The notes: generated from the letters alone by a model not told the origin. A stretch of DNA of 64,000 nucleotides from Bacillota bacterium (GCA_023421505.1 JAEZTJ010000009.1:96320-160319), one strand, 5' to 3'; counted from the first letter of the stretch, positions 17,394 through 26,939 are shown. Translations and numbers: made by a program.

Positions 17394-18240
17394 AAAAGAG
17401 TTACGTTCTTATTTTACTTCGATGATAGGATATGTATTTGTTGCATTTTTTCTTGTTATCATCGGTATTTGGTTCTTTATACAGAATTTGTTTTCCGGTT
17501 CTGCCAATTTTGAATATACATTATCATCCATAACCTTTATCTTTGTACTATTAACACCACTTTTAACGATGAGATTGATGGCAGAAGAAAACAGACAAAA
17601 AACGGATCAGCTGTTACTAACCTCGCCTCTTTCTGCAAGTGCGATTGTAGTAGGTAAATTTCTTGCAGTATTTACAGTATTTCTTGCTGCTATGGTAGTA
17701 ACCTGTTTCTACCCACTAATTTTAACAAAGTTTGGTGATGTGCCCCTTCCTTCGGCATATGCCAGTATATTAGGATTTACCATGCTTGGGGCTGCTTATC
17801 TTTCCATTGGTTTATATATATCCTCTTTAACAGAAAGTCAGGTAGTTGCGGCAGTAATTTCCTTTATCGTTTTTCTTTTTACGGTACTTATGGATGGGTT
17901 TGCAGGGATAATACCAAAGGATAGTCAGGCGGCTTATGTTACCTTTACAGTTATATTAATTATTATCTGTCTGATCTTATATCGTATGATGCATAATCTT
18001 ACGGTAGCAGTGGGTACTGGTATCATAGTTGAAGTAGCATTAACTGTGATTTATCTATTAAAGCCAACCCTATATGATGGTCTTGTTATCAAGGCTTTTG
18101 ACTGGCTCTCAGTTATTACTCGTTATGATCAATTTTACTATGGTATCTTTGATATAACCGGAATTATATATTACTTGAGTCTCACTTTCTTATTTGCATT
18201 TTTAACAACTCAGGTAATTAGGAAAAAGAGATGGAGTTAG
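17377..18240 (+). CDS. ABC-2 type permease, GldF-like
   Basis: This 287-residue permease has six hydrophobic segments. The N-terminus LAIYKKELRSYFTSMIGYVF is typical of ABC-2 permeases of the GldF/NosY group, and the soluble loop MRLMAEENRQKTDQLLLTSPL is a well-conserved hallmark of that group. The ATG lies inside the ATPase gene, preceded by GAGGAGG. It would form the membrane channel with the upstream ATPase. The following two genes encode auxiliary extracytoplasmic proteins. The exported substrate is not known. Confidence 0.88.
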   Translation: MLAIYKKELRSYFTSMIGYVFVAFFLVIIGIWFFIQNLFSGSANFEYTLSSITFIFVLLTPLLTMRLMAEENRQKTDQLLLTSPLSASAIVVGKFLAVFTVFLAAMVVTCFYPLILTKFGDVPLPSAYASILGFTMLGAAYLSIGLYISSLTESQVVAAVISFIVFLFTVLMDGFAGIIPKDSQAAYVTFTVILIIICLILYRMMHNLTVAVGTGIIVEVALTVIYLLKPTLYDGLVIKAFDWLSVITRYDQFYYGIFDITGIIYYLSLTFLFAFLTTQVIRKKRWS

Positions 18241-18258
18241 GGAAAGGAGAATGATAAC

Positions 18259-19713
18259 GTGCAAGCATTGAATGATAATGAAAATAAAACAAACTTTTTC
18301 GGAAAGATAAAAGAATCCTTTTCCAGTAGAAAGTTTCGTAGTGGAGCATATGCAACTTTAGTATCTGCCGTAGTGATTGTAATCGTATTAGTAATCAATA
18401 TGCTGGTTTCAAAAATTAATATTCAATTCGATTTAAGCACTCAGAATATGTATACTCTGAGTAAGGATACCAAGAAGATGGTTAAGGATTTAAAGGATGA
18501 GGTTACAATTTATTATCTGGTACAGCCGGGAAGCGAAACAGACTTATTTAATAATATAGTAAAACAATATGATGCCGCTTCCGATAAGATTTCAGTTGTT
18601 AACAAAAATCCTGTGCTTTACCCTAAATTTGCGGAAAGCTATGTAGACGATGACATTACAGAGAATAGCTTCCTGGTAGTAAATAATAAAAATGATAAAG
18701 CAAAGTATGTAGATTATAATGACCTTTTGATTCAGCAGGTTAATTACCAAACATACCAGCAGGAAACTACCGGAATTGATGTAGAAGGGCAATTGACGGC
18801 AGCCATTCAGTATGTAACTAGTACGGAGCTACCTAAAATGTATGTTGTGGAAGGTCATGGTGAAGTACAGACCAGTGAGGCATTTAGTACCCTTATGGGC
18901 AAGATTAATGTAGGTTTTGAAAAGCTTTCTACGTTATCGGAAAGCAGCATTCCTAAAGATTGTAATATGCTTTTTATCAATGCACCCCAGGCTGATTTTT
19001 CAGAAGCTGAGACAACCATGATCAAGGATTATTTGAATAATGGCGGAAAAGCAATCATTACACTGAATAGTACTGCAACGAAGCTTCCTAATTTCCTTTC
19101 TATAATGGAATATTACGGTATCGAAGTGGTTGACGGTATCGTAGTGGAAGGTGACGCAGGCAGACATTTATCTAACTATGTAAATTGTATCATTCCTGAT
19201 ATAAAGGCGCATGATATCACCTCTAAGGCTTATGATAATGCAATTCCGGTCTTGATGTTAGATTCTTCTGGCTTAAAGATTTCTGATACAAAGCGAGGCA
19301 CACTCACCATAGAACCATTACTTTCTACCTCTGATGCTTCCTATGCTAAGGTAAATACGAAAAGTACGAAAGTAGAAAAAGAGGCGGGAGATATCGATGG
19401 ACCATTTCATGTAGGACTGGTTTCAACGGATAAATTTAGTGATAAGACCTCTAATATTGTAGTATTTTCCAGCGCATTTACCTTTAGCGATGATACAAAT
19501 AATTATAGTAATCCGGATTTATTAACAGGTACTATTGGATATTTATCAGGAGACAATAATATGCTCTCCATACCTACTAAGAGTCTTGCAGATGCAAGAA
19601 TAACAGTCTCACAGAGAACAGCTATCATGCTGGGAGCTACAACAATAATAATTATTCCAGCGATAATCTTACTTATAGGCATAATGGTTACCTTAAAAAG
19701 GAGGAAGAAATAA
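18259..19713 (+). CDS. GldG-like ABC transporter auxiliary protein
   Basis: This 484-residue protein has a cytoplasmic N-terminus, a membrane segment at about residues 33-52, a large extracytoplasmic region and a second membrane segment near the C-terminus (about 455-478) followed by KRRKK. The region after the first helix, with FDLSTQNMYTLSKDT and later EGHGEVQTSEAF, matches the GldG/ABC_transp_aux family (PF09822). The start is a GTG preceded by GGAAAGGAG. It lies 18 bases after the permease and overlaps the next gene at TAATG. In Bacteroidetes, GldG works with GldA and GldF; in Firmicutes the role is unknown. Confidence 0.85.
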   Translation: MQALNDNENKTNFFGKIKESFSSRKFRSGAYATLVSAVVIVIVLVINMLVSKINIQFDLSTQNMYTLSKDTKKMVKDLKDEVTIYYLVQPGSETDLFNNIVKQYDAASDKISVVNKNPVLYPKFAESYVDDDITENSFLVVNNKNDKAKYVDYNDLLIQQVNYQTYQQETTGIDVEGQLTAAIQYVTSTELPKMYVVEGHGEVQTSEAFSTLMGKINVGFEKLSTLSESSIPKDCNMLFINAPQADFSEAETTMIKDYLNNGGKAIITLNSTATKLPNFLSIMEYYGIEVVDGIVVEGDAGRHLSNYVNCIIPDIKAHDITSKAYDNAIPVLMLDSSGLKISDTKRGTLTIEPLLSTSDASYAKVNTKSTKVEKEAGDIDGPFHVGLVSTDKFSDKTSNIVVFSSAFTFSDDTNNYSNPDLLTGTIGYLSGDNNMLSIPTKSLADARITVSQRTAIMLGATTIIIIPAIILLIGIMVTLKRRKK

Positions 19714-21203
19714 TGACAAAAAGGAAGAAAAGGAACGCAGTAACACTTGTTTCCCTTCTTTTAGCATTAGCCGCCTTAATCGGAGCATATATTTGGTATG
19801 GCAATAGAGATACAGAGAAAGAGAATAGCGGGGCTACAAGTGACATACCTTTAGCTACCGTTGATACCTCGAAGGTGACTACGCTTCACTACATTGGTTC
19901 AGATGTCGATATGAAGCTGGTACGAAAGGAGGGGGTATGGAAGTCTGAAGAGGAGCCGGAGCGTCCCATCAATCAGAAGAACGTAACCAGTATGATAGAT
20001 ACTATCAAGGAAATAAAAGCTTATCAGAAGGTTACTGATTCTGCGAAGGACCTTGCAGAATTCGGTATGGATAAGCCATCGGCCTTCATTGAGGTGACCC
20101 TAGAGGATGGAAAGACAATTTCGTTGAGACTTGGCAGCCAGGCGATTACCGGTGATGGTTATTATGCTATTGTAAACGACGAGACAAAGGTATATCTGGT
20201 TGGCATGACCTATAAATCAGGACTTAGCTTTACGAATACTGATATGACAGAAATTATGGAAGCTCCAACCATCACAGCAGAAAACATTACTTACATTAAT
20301 ATTGACAGCCGGGATGGAGAGGATGTTGAGTTAAAATACAACGAGAAAGCTAAATTAGATTATAGCGGATCACTCATGTATCAATGGCAAATCCTTAAGC
20401 CATATGGAGACGGCTACACCGCAGATGACAGTAAAGTGGCAGAAATACAGGCCAATTATTCCAAATTTGATTTTCTTGATTGCGTAGACTATAAGGGGGA
20501 GGATTTAAGCAAATACGGTCTTAATAATCCCACGGCCACGATTGATATAGGTTATTTTGATACAGTTGAACCTTCAATTACACCAAAGCCTACGACAGCT
20601 GTTAGCAATGCAGCTAATACTGAAGCAGAGAAGATAAACAAGGAATACAAGATTTTGATTGGTGATAAGAACGATAAAGGTGACTATTATGTAAAAAGTG
20701 ATGGCTTTAATGCGGTCTATACCTTAAGCGGTTCTTCGGTAGATAAGATGCTCCAGGTGGATGTATTCAGTTTACTTAATAAAAATGTGCTTCTTCCAAA
20801 TATTCAAATGGTTGATCAGGTAAGTGTTAATATTAACGGTAAGCAGTATCAGATGGAGATTAAACCGATCGTAACGAAGGATACCAGTAAGGACGAGGAT
20901 GCCGAAGCTACCTATTATTTTCAGGGCAAGGAAGTGAAGGAAGAGGATTTTAAGAAATTATATCAGACGATGCTTAGTGCCCAATATGATGCCATATTAA
21001 AGAAAGAGGTTGATATCAGCAAACTTAAGCCCGTCTTAACCCTTAGCTACCATTTATTCGGTGACTATGCTACTACCGTAACAGCTTCTTTCCTGCCATA
21101 TAATGATAGCTTCTATATCACAGATATCGGCAAGGGACTTAATTTCCTGGCTGATAAGAGATATATTGATCAAATTATAGAAGCAATAACAGCATTTCAA
21201 TAA
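19713..21203 (+). CDS. DUF4340 domain protein of the Gld-like operon
   Basis: This 496-residue protein has one N-terminal membrane anchor (about residues 9-27) and a large extracytoplasmic beta-rich part. The segment KVTTLHYIGSDVDMKLVRKE followed by a lysine/tryptophan pair and DLAEFGMDKPSAFIEVTLEDG fits the DUF4340 pattern, which seems to occur twice (about residues 45-180 and 200-400). The start ATG overlaps the previous stop codon by one base (TAATG), indicating coupled translation. DUF4340 proteins are regularly the fourth member of such ABC operons. No catalytic motif is seen, so an extracellular binding or scaffold role is only a guess. Confidence 0.85.
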   Translation: MTKRKKRNAVTLVSLLLALAALIGAYIWYGNRDTEKENSGATSDIPLATVDTSKVTTLHYIGSDVDMKLVRKEGVWKSEEEPERPINQKNVTSMIDTIKEIKAYQKVTDSAKDLAEFGMDKPSAFIEVTLEDGKTISLRLGSQAITGDGYYAIVNDETKVYLVGMTYKSGLSFTNTDMTEIMEAPTITAENITYINIDSRDGEDVELKYNEKAKLDYSGSLMYQWQILKPYGDGYTADDSKVAEIQANYSKFDFLDCVDYKGEDLSKYGLNNPTATIDIGYFDTVEPSITPKPTTAVSNAANTEAEKINKEYKILIGDKNDKGDYYVKSDGFNAVYTLSGSSVDKMLQVDVFSLLNKNVLLPNIQMVDQVSVNINGKQYQMEIKPIVTKDTSKDEDAEATYYFQGKEVKEEDFKKLYQTMLSAQYDAILKKEVDISKLKPVLTLSYHLFGDYATTVTASFLPYNDSFYITDIGKGLNFLADKRYIDQIIEAITAFQ

Positions 21204-21317
21204 GATCCACAAATACCTTAGCATACAGCAAAAATGCGAAATTAGGTGGCACATAAATTGCCTCACATATGTTCTGCTTGAACTTTCGCGGGACTATTAA
21301 ACGTAACTTAAATATTG

Positions 21318-21377
21318 AGGGAGTATTGATCTCATCTTCGTGGTAGTGACAGGATGAGGTTAATACTCCCTTAAGTC
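21318..21377 (+). terminator. Terminator-like hairpin after the ABC operon
   Basis: AGGGAGTATT (21318-21327) pairs with AATACTCCCT (21362-21371), with an inner stem CTCATC/GATGAG. The T tail is weak (TTAAGTCATTT). Confidence 0.7.
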
Positions 21378-21525
21378 ATTTGATTGCAAAAAACTATCCT
21401 GCACAAAGGTGCTTTCAACTGCTAGAAATTAAAACTTGTACGAATATTCTACTGTCATTTATAATATATTAGCATATAAGAAATTCAAGCCATCAGGGTC
21501 TTTAAAGACGGGAACAGGAGCAGCG

Positions 21526-24078
21526 ATGAATATAAAAAGAAAGCTTATTTTAATGGCAATATGTACAGGGATTATTATAATTCTTCTAACGGTGAATGTA
21601 ATCCGAAAGCTTCAGGAGGATAATAAGGAACAGGGTGAAACTACTGTTATGGAAAATGTGATGACCAGGGCGGAGGCCTATCGCTTCTTAAGTTATCTGG
21701 AGTATAACAAGACCGGCAGAGAGGAGCTTTCGATAGGTATTACTTATACGGATGATAAGATGTCAGGTGATTATGATACGTATGTCAATGCAGTATGTAA
21801 GATGGGTCTTATAGATGGAAATATTACCGTCAGCCCAAAGGAGGCGTTAACATATGGTGCCTGCAAGGAATTAATTGATAGATTAATATTAAAAAATCCG
21901 GATTATCAGAAAGCCTATGCTGAGTTATCCTTTGATTTTACGAAAGCAGAAGAAAATATGCAGATAGCAGATTTTCTGGAGCTTTACCAGAAGCTATTAG
22001 AGGTAATACCAGAGGAGCTAAGACTGGTGAAGGAAGAAACTCTGATTGTTCTGGGGCGTGAAGTAACAGAGGACGGCACGGATAGAATGGTTACAGATCA
22101 AGGAAAGTATTTCTATCTTGACGCGAAAAATTATATGGAATACGTTCAGCAGATCAAGTCCAACAAAGAAGCTGATGCGGGTATTTCCGTTACTCCAGCC
22201 AATACTCCAAATATGGACAAAGCTACTGCTAATCTTAATGCCAATCTTATTGAACAATTTTTGGACAAAGGTGTGAGGGCTTATCTGTCTGATCAGGAAT
22301 TAATATGTATTAACTCCATATCAGAGGATCAGATAACAATACATAATGTTTGGATTAAAGAAGGAAAGGAACTTCAAGTAGATGCTTATATTAATGGAAT
22401 AGATAAGGAATTCAAAGCGATATCTAAGCTAAGTACTCCGATTGGAAAGGTAGTCGGAGATATTACGGTTGAAAATCAAAAGATTGTTAAAATAAAAGTA
22501 AAACCGGATATGATACACGGAAAGGTTCTTCGTTCCGGTAAAGATTATATAGAGATAGAAGGATATGGAGAAGTACCGCTCGATACGGATTATAAGATTT
22601 ATAAAATCTATGGTGAATTATCTATGGAGCCGACAGGTAGTATTCTTGTCGGTTATAAAAATACGGATTTTATTGTATCCGAAGGTAAAATCAGTGCAGC
22701 ATTAATAACGGAAGCAATCAAGGCAGAGAATATCAGGGTGCTTATAGAGACTACCGGATTTAAGGGTGTTTATCATGATAAGGTTGAATTCACAGCCACA
22801 TCAGATTTTTCCGTAAGTACAAAGACAACGGAACATACCTATAAAAAGGGTGAGATAGTATCGATAACACCGGAGGAGGAGTTATTTAAGGATGGAAGAA
22901 TTACTATAAAAACTTCTTCTGAAGGTGCTAAAATAAAATTGTTGTCGCTGGAGCGTTCCTATGGCAATCCTAAGTATAGAGGCAGCTTCGAGATAGCGAA
23001 AGAGGATCAGGGATTACTTCTTATCAATGAACTGCCCTTAGAGGAATATTTATATGCGGTAATACCCAGTGAAATGCCTACGATATACGGTGTGGAAGCT
23101 TTAAAGGTGCAGGCTGTCTGTGCAAGGAGCTATGCTTTCCGTCATTTAATGGCTAATAGCTTAAGTGAATTCGGAGCACATGTTAATGACAGTGTTGCTT
23201 ATCAGGTTTATAACAATATTGCAGAGAACGAGGATTCCATCCTGGCTGTCAAGGATACCTACGGAAAAGTAATTGAATATGAGAATAATGTAATAACAGC
23301 TTATTATTTCTCGACCTCTTGCGGACATACCACAGATCCTTCCAGTGTTTGGGCAAATGATGTTAAATTACCCTACTTAGATGGAAAGCTGATGCTTGCA
23401 GAGGCTGAAGGAGAAGAGGTAGAGGCACAGAGTAATGCGGCTGATCAATATGAGGATCTATCCTCTGAGGAGCGTTTTAAGAGCTTTATTGAAGCAAATG
23501 ATATCACTACCTATGACAGCAGCTTTAATTGGTACCGTTGGAAGGTAACCATAGGTGTAGATGATATAAAAAAGGTAATCGAAAATAAACTTAAAGACAG
23601 ATATATGGCTAATCCTGAGTTGATACTAACTATGACAAATAAAGCTGCGGAGGATAAGGAAGCGGTTTTTGAAAGCCTTCCAATCAATACGATCGGTGAT
23701 ATTGTGGATATCAGTATCGAAAAACGGGAGAGTAGTGGAATTCTTTCCGAGATAATCATTCAAGGAACCGAAAATACGATAAAAGTAAAGAAAGAATATA
23801 ATATTAGAGCGCTGTTAGCACCTACTTATGATAAGGTTGTCCGTCAGGACGAAAGTAAGGTAGAGAATCTAGCGATGTTACCCAGCGCATTTTTCAGAAT
23901 GGATAAAAATGAGAAGAATGGAAAACTAAGCAGTATTAAGCTGATTGGCGGCGGATATGGTCACGGAGTCGGAATGAGCCAGAATGCTGTAAAATCTCTG
24001 GTGGATTCAGGTAAGGATTATGAAGCAATCGTAGCATATTTCTATAAAGGTACAGAGCTTGGTACTATTTATGAGTAG
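21526..24078 (+). CDS. SpoIID/LytB-domain membrane protein
   Basis: This is an 850-residue protein with an N-terminal membrane anchor (about residues 7-25). A long N-terminal region without a recognised family precedes a SpoIID/LytB domain from about residue 490. Signatures include LPLEEYLYAVIPSEMPTIYG with the glutamate equivalent to the catalytic Glu of SpoIID transglycosylase, ALKVQAVCARSYA, and the C-terminal GGGYGHGVGMSQ. The region resembles amidase enhancers and peptidoglycan-cleaving sporulation enzymes. It is much longer than SpoIID itself (about 340 residues), so a different, perhaps vegetative, cell-wall role is possible. I choose the ATG at 21526 because AGGAG lies 6 bases before it. 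The 3' end overlaps the convergent gene by 14 bases. Confidence 0.85.
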   Translation: MNIKRKLILMAICTGIIIILLTVNVIRKLQEDNKEQGETTVMENVMTRAEAYRFLSYLEYNKTGREELSIGITYTDDKMSGDYDTYVNAVCKMGLIDGNITVSPKEALTYGACKELIDRLILKNPDYQKAYAELSFDFTKAEENMQIADFLELYQKLLEVIPEELRLVKEETLIVLGREVTEDGTDRMVTDQGKYFYLDAKNYMEYVQQIKSNKEADAGISVTPANTPNMDKATANLNANLIEQFLDKGVRAYLSDQELICINSISEDQITIHNVWIKEGKELQVDAYINGIDKEFKAISKLSTPIGKVVGDITVENQKIVKIKVKPDMIHGKVLRSGKDYIEIEGYGEVPLDTDYKIYKIYGELSMEPTGSILVGYKNTDFIVSEGKISAALITEAIKAENIRVLIETTGFKGVYHDKVEFTATSDFSVSTKTTEHTYKKGEIVSITPEEELFKDGRITIKTSSEGAKIKLLSLERSYGNPKYRGSFEIAKEDQGLLLINELPLEEYLYAVIPSEMPTIYGVEALKVQAVCARSYAFRHLMANSLSEFGAHVNDSVAYQVYNNIAENEDSILAVKDTYGKVIEYENNVITAYYFSTSCGHTTDPSSVWANDVKLPYLDGKLMLAEAEGEEVEAQSNAADQYEDLSSEERFKSFIEANDITTYDSSFNWYRWKVTIGVDDIKKVIENKLKDRYMANPELILTMTNKAAEDKEAVFESLPINTIGDIVDISIEKRESSGILSEIIIQGTENTIKVKKEYNIRALLAPTYDKVVRQDESKVENLAMLPSAFFRMDKNEKNGKLSSIKLIGGGYGHGVGMSQNAVKSLVDSGKDYEAIVAYFYKGTELGTIYE

Positions 24079-24940
24079 TTGAGTCTATAGGGGCTTTGTG
24101 GTATAGCTGTTTAATCTTTTGCATGAAATTTTTGTTTTCCAGCATAAGATTAAATTCGGCACCCAGAAAAAGCAGATACATACAAAAATACATCCATAAC
24201 ATAAATAGTACAATGGCAGTGAGGCTTCCATAGGTTACCGTATAATTCGAGAAATTATCAATATAATACGAAAAAGCATAGGAGAAGCTCATCCAGCCGC
24301 CTGCACAAAGCATTGCACCTGGTAGCTCACTCATAATTTTTGACTTCTTATCTGGTATTACAATGTATATTATCAGAAAAAATACAATTAAAATCACCAT
24401 ACCAAGAATCGTTCTCAGACTGATGATAATAAAAGCTGTATCAGTAAGAACGGGGAATTTCTGTTGAATCCAGAAATATAAGCGGTTGCCAAATACAAAT
24501 AAGATCATGGTCGCAATCAGCATTATGGCGAAAATTAAGGTATAAAAAGCAGAAATTGTTCTAAGTAATATATAATGTCTGGTTTCATTAATTTCATATA
24601 CGGAATTGAGCCCCTTCATAATCGCCAGAAAGCCCTTCCCGGCAGACCAGAGTGTAGTAATTGCGGTTACCGATATAACAGTGCTTGAGGCATGGGAATC
24701 ATAGATCTCGGATACGGATACTACAATTGAATTAAAAGCGGTAGGAAATGCTTCTGTAAAAAATCTCATAACAGTCACTTTATCTATCGGTAAATATTGA
24801 ATGAGACTAAGAAGAAGCATTGTAAAAGGGAAAAATGAGATAATGATAAAAAAAGCAGCTTGTGCAGAAAAAGCTGCTACATGATCCTCCCTGATTTTAG
24901 CGGATAATAAACCGAATAAGCGAAGGGTTGCTTTTATCAT
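24065..24940 (-). CDS. YihY/BrkB family membrane protein
   Basis: This 291-residue protein has six hydrophobic segments and the family's characteristic N-terminal block: HVAAFSAQAAFFIIISFFPF, then LPIDKVTVMRFFTEAFP. Further family features are TTLWSAGKGFLAIMKGLNSVY and a late GSLTAIVLFMLWMY segment. The family (formerly annotated as ribonuclease BN) has no established biochemical role and is thought to be a membrane transporter-like protein. The start at 24940 is preceded by GGAGG, 6 bases upstream. The stop codon lies inside the 3' end of the convergent SpoIID-domain gene. Confidence 0.88.
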   Translation of the reverse strand: MIKATLRLFGLLSAKIREDHVAAFSAQAAFFIIISFFPFTMLLLSLIQYLPIDKVTVMRFFTEAFPTAFNSIVVSVSEIYDSHASSTVISVTAITTLWSAGKGFLAIMKGLNSVYEINETRHYILLRTISAFYTLIFAIMLIATMILFVFGNRLYFWIQQKFPVLTDTAFIIISLRTILGMVILIVFFLIIYIVIPDKKSKIMSELPGAMLCAGGWMSFSYAFSYYIDNFSNYTVTYGSLTAIVLFMLWMYFCMYLLFLGAEFNLMLENKNFMQKIKQLYHKAPIDSTTHK

Positions 24941-25070
24941 ACTAATCCTCCATGCCGCCAAAAACTTGCGAATTTGGGCAGCGCACAAATTTGCCGATTG
25001 AAAAATCTTTGATTTTTCAATCTATCTCCAATCATACTTTTGAGACGTGGGAAAAATACTTAAAGTTAAT

Positions 25071-25087
25071 GAGTTTCGCAATAACCT
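25071..25087. repeat. Family B terminal inverted repeat remnant
   Basis: GAGTTTCGCAATAACCT matches the right end of the family B elements (AGTTTCGCAATTGTCTA). No partner end is recognisable nearby. Confidence 0.5.
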
Positions 25088-25149
25088 AACTTTATTATAT
25101 TATATGAGGACACAAACTATACTATCCATGAATCCTATATTGTAAGAAT

Positions 25150-25458
25150 TTAAAAAACGAAGCCGGCTGCATATACAGTCAGAATTGCCCCGAGTGCTAC
25201 AATAACCAGTCCTTTTTCAAAATAAGCTAACACGAGCGCTACGACAGTTCCACAGGCAGCGGTGGCTAAAGAACCTGTAGAATAGATAATGTCGGGGAAA
25301 GTCAAAGCACCAAGAACCGCATAAGGAACATAATGTAAAAAGGATTTTATGTATTTTGATTTGATCTCCTTGCGAAATATGGCTAAAGGCAGTACACGGG
25401 GCAGATAAGTAACGATTGCCATCAAAAGAACTGCCAGAAGAGAAGTTTTTATATTCAT
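25150..25458 (-). CDS. azlD: AzlD-type branched-chain amino acid exporter small subunit
   Basis: This 102-residue protein has four hydrophobic segments and the AzlD pattern: AIVTYLPRVLPLAIFR near the N-terminus, then KSFLHYVPYAVLGALTFPDI. AzlD pairs with AzlC to export branched-chain amino acids or analogues. It starts 3 bases after the azlC stop, so the pair is an operon. The GGAGGT site is inside the azlC end. Confidence 0.9.
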   Translation of the reverse strand: MNIKTSLLAVLLMAIVTYLPRVLPLAIFRKEIKSKYIKSFLHYVPYAVLGALTFPDIIYSTGSLATAACGTVVALVLAYFEKGLVIVALGAILTVYAAGFVF

Positions 25459-25461
25459 TAT

Positions 25462-26184
25462 TTATGATACCTCCGGTTCCTGTTTTTTATCTTCGAATTC
25501 AAGCGGAAATAAAAGTGCTCCAGCGCCAGCCCCGATTAAAGTTGCTATTATGATACGAAAACCAGGAGAAATGGATGAAAATAGCGGTATGTAACGAAGA
25601 ATACAGACAACGATAACAGAGATTATAATTATTGTCGTAACCTTTATGGATTTTCTTGCAGGAGGTATGATGATTGCGATAAACATTCCATAAAGAGCGA
25701 TTCCCATTGCATTACTTAGTATTTCCGGGAGAGCGGAACAAATGAAGGCTCCTAAGGCTGTTCCAACGGACCACGAGACAAAGGGACCGGATATTAAACC
25801 AAACAGAAAGAAAAAGGTTAGCCGGCCCTGTTCCATGGAAGCCATTGTAAAGGTTTCGTCTGTTACACCGAAGCCAATCAAAAGACGCCTTGGCAGAGTC
25901 ATATCCTTTGCTAATCTCTGGGTTAGAGAGAGGGACATTAGCATGTAGCGAATATTTATGATAAAGGTAGTTAAGGTGATCTCAAGTAAACCTGCACCCT
26001 GTAGTATCAGATTTGTACCAGCAAATTGCCCGGCTGAGGTTAAATTAGTCATGGATATGAAAATGGCAAGCCATACCGGAAGGCCTCCTGAGACCGCCAT
26101 TAAGCCAAAGGTAAAGGATACGGGAAGATATCCAAGTGCTATTGGCAATCCCCGTTTTAATCCATACATCAATTCTTTTTTCAC
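25462..26184 (-). CDS. azlC: AzlC family branched-chain amino acid exporter permease
   Basis: This 240-residue permease has about six to seven hydrophobic segments. The N-terminus reads KRGLPIALGYLPVSFTFGLMA, followed by ISMTNLTSAGQFAGTNLI and a conserved GFGVTDETFTMA loop, all typical of AzlC. I choose the GTG at 26184 because GGAGG lies 8 bases before it; an upstream in-frame TTG at 26199 precedes that site. The gene is first in the azlC-azlD operon. No Lrp-type regulator is adjacent. Confidence 0.9.
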   Translation of the reverse strand: MKKELMYGLKRGLPIALGYLPVSFTFGLMAVSGGLPVWLAIFISMTNLTSAGQFAGTNLILQGAGLLEITLTTFIINIRYMLMSLSLTQRLAKDMTLPRRLLIGFGVTDETFTMASMEQGRLTFFFLFGLISGPFVSWSVGTALGAFICSALPEILSNAMGIALYGMFIAIIIPPARKSIKVTTIIIISVIVVCILRYIPLFSSISPGFRIIIATLIGAGAGALLFPLEFEDKKQEPEVS

Positions 26185-26257
26185 TATAATTGCCTCCAAA
26201 ATTCTTTCATTGCATTCTTTATTATACCTTAAACTTAGATAAAAGCAATAAATTAGA

Positions 26258-26300
26258 AAAAGAATAGCAAAAGTAGCTATTCTTCACGGATTATACCCAA
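26258..26300 (+). repeat. Family A repeat fragment
   Basis: GAATAGCAAAAGTAGCTATTC then TTCACGGATTATACCC matches the hairpin block and following bases of family A. Only this block is present. Confidence 0.6.
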
Positions 26301-26340
26301 AAAGCCTTTTGTAAAGTCGAATTGTAGAGCCTATTAATAA

Positions 26341-26369
26341 TTGATAAAAGATGATAAATATTGTATAAT
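26341..26369 (+). promoter_or_regulatory. Strong vegetative promoter
   Basis: TTGATA (26341-26346) and TATAAT (26364-26369) are separated by exactly 17 bases. A hairpin with T run follows immediately, so the promoter either makes a very short RNA or is controlled by attenuation. Confidence 0.7.
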
Positions 26370-26370
26370 C

Positions 26371-26410
26371 GCGATAAGCGGATCAAATCGACCCGGCTTG
26401 TCGCTTTTTT
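26371..26410 (+). terminator. Hairpin with T run directly after promoter
   Basis: GCGATAAGC (26371-26379) pairs with GCTTGTCGC (26396-26404), followed by TTTTTT. The expected transcription start falls within the 5' arm. Confidence 0.65.
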
Positions 26411-26766
26411 AAAGTAAAATATGAGTCAGGTACAATGGGTTTGATCGACGTTAAAACCGTTTGTAATACTATATATTTTTTATCCATAATAAATGGATAA
26501 GCTATTGATTTTTCTTGCTTTTATAGTATTATGATAAGAGAGATGTAAATATTGTTAAATAATATATTGCGTAGGAAGTAACTTATTAATAGATATACAA
26601 GAAAGGATTGCTAAATTGTTGAAGAGAGAAACATCCAATAATTACAAGCAAATCTTTTTAGAAGCCATTGGGATTTTAACCTAATAACAGATAAAATCTT
26701 TCTTAGGAATGAGGATGGCTTAACAAAACTATAACGGTATAGTCTAATACTGGAGGATTATAGCAT
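26411..26766. other. Intergenic region before the TPR protein operon
   Basis: About 350 AT-rich bases. I see no ORF with a good ribosome site, and no known RNA motif. Confidence 0.4.
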
Positions 26767-26907
26767 ATGATTAACTTTGATGAAGAGATTGAAAAATTTC
26801 AACCGAGCCCTGAGATTGAGCAGGCAGAAGATGTAATAAATAATAATAATTTAACGGATATTAATGATATTTTGAAGGAATTACTAAAGGGAACTGAAAA
26901 TAAGTAA
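26767..26907 (+). CDS. Small acidic hypothetical protein (46 residues)
   Basis: This 46-residue ORF begins ATG after GGAGGATTATAGCAT and ends 32 bases before the zinc-ribbon/TPR gene. The product is acidic, MINFDEEIEKFQPSPEIEQA then a run of asparagines and a helical end DINDILKELLKG. It has no membrane segment or cysteine. The good ribosome site, the helical sequence and the tight spacing suggest it is a real gene co-transcribed with the next. Function is unknown. Confidence 0.55.
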   Translation: MINFDEEIEKFQPSPEIEQAEDVINNNNLTDINDILKELLKGTENK

Positions 26908-26939
26908 CAGACAGATTAAACGAACAGGTGGGGATGAAT

